Origin: Gemmatimonadales bacterium
GTDB lineage: Bacteria > Gemmatimonadota > Gemmatimonadetes > Gemmatimonadales > GWC2-71-9
NCBI GenBank assembly: GCA_030601605.1
Contig: JAUVTI010000080.1
Location: 1 to 8,560, forward strand
DNA length: 8,560 nt
Direction of reading: 5' to 3'
In this document: positions 6,457 to 8,560 of the stretch, one piece after another
Numbering within the stretch: position 1 is the first letter of the stretch
Layout of the letters: each line of letters starts with the position of its first letter
Translations under genes and position numbers: made by a program
Notes under the pieces: generated by a model
What the model was told of the DNA's origin: nothing
The model's input: only the letters and a program-made list of their open reading frames with translations
Database searches by the model: none

Positions 6457-8242
6457 TGCCACTCCTCCGTCTGGTGATGACGTTCCAGTGACCCGGATCC
6501 AATCGCGCAATGCGCCGGCTCAGTGATTCCTTCTCGCGAGCCAGCTCCATCTTCTCATCCTCACTTGCAACGGTGATCTGCCGTTCTATCGCGCGCAGTT
6601 GCTCGACCAGCGCGCGGCTCTCCAGCTTGCCCAGCGCGCCGTTCACGATCGCGTCCACGTTGAGCTGGCCCCACTCCTCCGCCAGGAGCTGCACCAGCAG
6701 GCCGCGCGCTTCGCCCTCCACCTGGTCGAGCAGCTCTCCACCGGCGACTTCCGCCTCCACCTGCGAGAGAATCTCGAGCAGCTCGCGCTCGGGCCCCGGC
6801 TTCAGCTCCACGCCTGCCAGTCCCTCCGCGATGCGAGCCCGCCATGCCGGCTCGTGCACCATCACGCGCAGCAGCTCGTGCTCGGAGCGGGAGCCGCGCC
6901 TGCGCCCGGGCCTCGGTTCGGCAGGCGCACCGGCGGGCGTCGCCCGCCGCGGGGCCGCTCCGGGACGGGGGCCGCGCTCCGTCTCCTGCGCCACCGACTC
7001 GCGCGATATCCCGAGCGCCTCGGCGCAGCGCATGACGTAGAGGTCACGCGTGACGGGGTCGGCGGCCGAGCGCAGCGTGGGAAGCAGCCGATCCAGGGCG
7101 CGGCGGCGCCCCGCGAGGGAGCCGAGCCAGCCCTTGCGGTCCAGCAGCTGCAGCTTGCGCTCGAACACGTCGAGTGCGTCGTCGAGCACGGTGCCCACCG
7201 CGTCGGGTCCGCCCTTCAGCGCGAGGGAGTCGGGGTCCTGGCCGGCCGGTAGCGTAGCCACGGTGACCCTGAGACCCGCCTGCAGCAGCACGTCGCCCGC
7301 CCGGAAGCTCGCGCGCAGCCCGGCGGCGTCGTTGTCGTACAGCAACACGACGTTCTTCGTGTAGCGCTTCACGAGCTGCGCCTGGTCCGGCGTGAGCGCC
7401 GTTCCCAGGGGGGCGACGACCTCCTCGACGCCCACGTCCACGAGCCGCAGCACGTCGAAGTACCCCTCCACCACGACGGCGCGCTCCGCTCTGCGAATCG
7501 CGTGCTTGCCCGCATGCAGGTTGTACAGCAGCGTGCCCTTGTGGAAGATCGGGGTGTCCGGCGAGTTGAGATACTTCGGCTCTCCCTCTCCCAGCACACG
7601 GCCGCCGAATCCGACCACTCTGCCTCTGAGGTCGTGGATCGGGAACAGCAGCCGGTTCCAGAAACGGGGTCCGAGCGAGCCGTCGGCGCGGCGCAGCAGG
7701 AGTCCCGCCTCCAGCATCACCTCGGTGGCAACGCCCAGCTGCTCCATCGCCCCCTGGAACGCGGCGCCCTTGGGCGCGAAGCCGAGCCCCAACGGTCCCA
7801 GCTTCTCGACGCCGAACGACCGCCCCTCCAGGTAGCTCCGCGCCGCCTTCGCATCGTCCGCCTCACGCAGGCGGCGAGCGTACCAGTCGGCCGCGGCGTC
7901 CACCGCCGAGAAGAAGGGCTCGCGCGGATCGGGGCCGCCGGTGCGCCGCTCGGGAATCGTTATGCCGACCTTGGCGGCCACTTCGCGCACCGCGGTGGGG
8001 TAATCCATCCCCAGCTTCTTCATGTAGAAGCTGAAAATGTCCCCGGCCTCGTGGCACACGAAGCAGTAGAACATCTGCTTCTTTGGAATGACCGCGAAGT
8101 TGCGATGCTTGCCGCCGTGAAACGGACAGGGACCGCGGTAGTCGGAGCCGGTGCGCCTGAGCTCGACGTGCTCTCCGAGGAGGGTCACCAGATCGGCGCT
8201 GTCACGCACCTGTTCGATGATGTCGTCGGGGATAGGACTCAC
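6446..8242 (-). CDS. dnaG: DNA primase DnaG
   Basis: A 598-residue primase that lays RNA primers at the replication fork with the replicative helicase. An N-terminal CHC2 zinc finger uses C39, H42, C60 and C63 (CPFH and CFVC). The RNA-polymerase core has RFWNRLLFPIHD (193-204) and KYLNSPDTPIFHKG (223-236). The TOPRIM domain shows VVVEGYFDVL with E259 (256-265), APLGTALTPDQ (277-287), LLYDNDAAGLRAS with D303 and D305 (300-312) and GQDPDSL (334-340). A Pro/Arg/Ala-rich linker (421-452) separates the core from a C-terminal helical domain that presumably contacts DnaB helicase (inference). The zinc-finger loop is unusual: GGKHRNFAV replaces the common acidic ExxPSF form. The start is GTG at 8242, overlapping the mutS2 stop as GTGA, with GGAG eight bases upstream. 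The stop lies 11 bases inside the next gene. Confidence 0.97.
   Translation of the reverse strand: MSPIPDDIIEQVRDSADLVTLLGEHVELRRTGSDYRGPCPFHGGKHRNFAVIPKKQMFYCFVCHEAGDIFSFYMKKLGMDYPTAVREVAAKVGITIPERRTGGPDPREPFFSAVDAAADWYARRLREADDAKAARSYLEGRSFGVEKLGPLGLGFAPKGAAFQGAMEQLGVATEVMLEAGLLLRRADGSLGPRFWNRLLFPIHDLRGRVVGFGGRVLGEGEPKYLNSPDTPIFHKGTLLYNLHAGKHAIRRAERAVVVEGYFDVLRLVDVGVEEVVAPLGTALTPDQAQLVKRYTKNVVLLYDNDAAGLRASFRAGDVLLQAGLRVTVATLPAGQDPDSLALKGGPDAVGTVLDDALDVFERKLQLLDRKGWLGSLAGRRRALDRLLPTLRSAADPVTRDLYVMRCAEALGISRESVAQETERGPRPGAAPRRATPAGAPAEPRPGRRRGSRSEHELLRVMVHEPAWRARIAEGLAGVELKPGPERELLEILSQVEAEVAGGELLDQVEGEARGLLVQLLAEEWGQLNVDAIVNGALGKLESRALVEQLRAIERQITVASEDEKMELAREKESLSRRIARLDPGHWNVITRRRSGSAR
6462..6468 (-). 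promoter_or_regulatory. Ribosome binding site deciding the zinc-ribbon protein start
   Basis: The minus strand reads GGAGGAG, then TGGCA, then the GTG at 6456. It lies within the last codons of dnaG. The spacing is ideal, and the alternative in-frame GTG at 6462 overlaps the site itself, so 6456 is the preferred start. Confidence 0.75.
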
Positions 8243-8560
8243 TGCCTGAGCTCCACGATCGTCACCCCCGAGCCGCCCTGTTCGGGCGGCGCCAGGGCGT
8301 GCCTGGCGACGCGGCTGTCCTGCCCGAGCAGGTCCTGCACGACACTTCGCAGCGCTCCGGTGCCCTTGCCGTGGATGATGCGCAGGAACGGGAGGTCGGC
8401 GACAACCGCCGCGTCCAGCGCAGCGATCACTTCGCCCTCGGCCTCCTCGGCGCGCATGCCGCGCAGGTCCACATCGGAGGAGATCTCGGGAATGACCGCG
8501 TGTGGGTCGGGGCGGGAGGAACGGCGGGGGGACCGGGACTGCTCGGGAAACGGGAAACGG
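8239..8560 (-). CDS. mutS2: MutS2 C-terminus (Smr domain), N-terminal part outside window
   Basis: 106 C-terminal residues are visible and the frame is open past base 8560. A Pro/Arg/Ser-rich linker leads into an Smr domain with VDLRGMRAEEA, then the IIHGKGTGALR glycine loop, and the ending GGSGVTIVEL. This order is the classic tail of MutS2, where the Smr domain is a DNA/RNA nuclease or binding module. MutS2 is linked to suppression of recombination and, in Bacillus, to splitting collided ribosomes. The MutS ATPase core is not in the window, so an independent Smr protein cannot be fully excluded, but the linker and C-terminus fit MutS2 well. The stop overlaps the dnaG GTG by four bases. Confidence 0.88.
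   Translation of the reverse strand, partial: RFPFPEQSRSPRRSSRPDPHAVIPEISSDVDLRGMRAEEAEGEVIAALDAAVVADLPFLRIIHGKGTGALRSVVQDLLGQDSRVARHALAPPEQGGSGVTIVELRQ
8544..8557. repeat. Two-copy 7-base direct repeat CGGGAAA
   Basis: CGGGAAA occurs twice in direct tandem, followed by a partial third copy (CGG) reaching the window edge. It lies in the low-complexity linker of mutS2, where it encodes an RFPFP stretch. The full copy number cannot be seen because the window ends here. It may be chance. Confidence 0.4.

Noticed and set aside
6457..6510. Upstream ATG giving an 18-residue N-terminal extension to the zinc-ribbon protein
   Set aside because: The extension lies inside dnaG and is not coiled-coil-like, and a strong ribosome binding site points to GTG 6456.
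1..8560. Search for tRNA, rRNA, CRISPR, insertion sequences, riboswitches and intrinsic terminators
   Set aside because: Coding sequence fills almost the whole window. I saw no repeat-spacer pattern, transposase, tRNA-like cloverleaf, or GC hairpin followed by a T-run on either strand.

Overview
The window is a dense, GC-rich (roughly two-thirds G+C by eye) bacterial chromosomal segment in which every supportable gene lies on the minus strand. Ten genes read from right to left, with no intergenic gap longer than about 35 bases. The first (mutS2) and last (a SpoIIE/PP2C phosphatase) are cut by the window edges. I see no RNA gene, mobile element, CRISPR array, terminator or clear promoter, so the promoter of this apparent operon probably lies to the right of base 8560. 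The gene mix and the style of the GAF-SpoIIE phosphatase suggest Gemmatimonadota or a related high-GC phylum. That placement is inference from gene order and protein flavour, not proof.

Right part (8560 to 4034), DNA metabolism: the Smr-domain end of MutS2, DNA primase DnaG, a coiled-coil protein with a C-terminal four-cysteine zinc ribbon, and the single-strand exonuclease RecJ. Middle part (4030 to 2044), housekeeping: RsmD (16S rRNA guanine-N2 methyltransferase), CoaD (phosphopantetheine adenylyltransferase) and a stand-alone phosphate acetyltransferase. Left part (2047 to 1), signalling: a complete STAS anti-sigma-factor antagonist, an RsbW/SpoIIAB-type ATPase/kinase, and a GAF-containing PP2C phosphatase. 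These three are the parts of a partner-switching cascade.

The junctions are very tight. There are 4-base start/stop overlaps at mutS2/dnaG, zinc-ribbon/recJ, rsmD/coaD, coaD/pta and pta/STAS. There is an 11-base overlap at dnaG/zinc-ribbon, and gaps of 3-4 bases at recJ/rsmD and STAS/anti-sigma. Translational coupling along one long transcript is the simplest reading.

Most genes are well-known families and nothing here is clearly a new system. The points most worth a second look are the zinc-ribbon protein placed between primase and RecJ, and the partner-switching module hard-wired behind coaD-pta with no sigma factor in view. The long plus-strand open frames are GC-driven shadows of the minus-strand genes.
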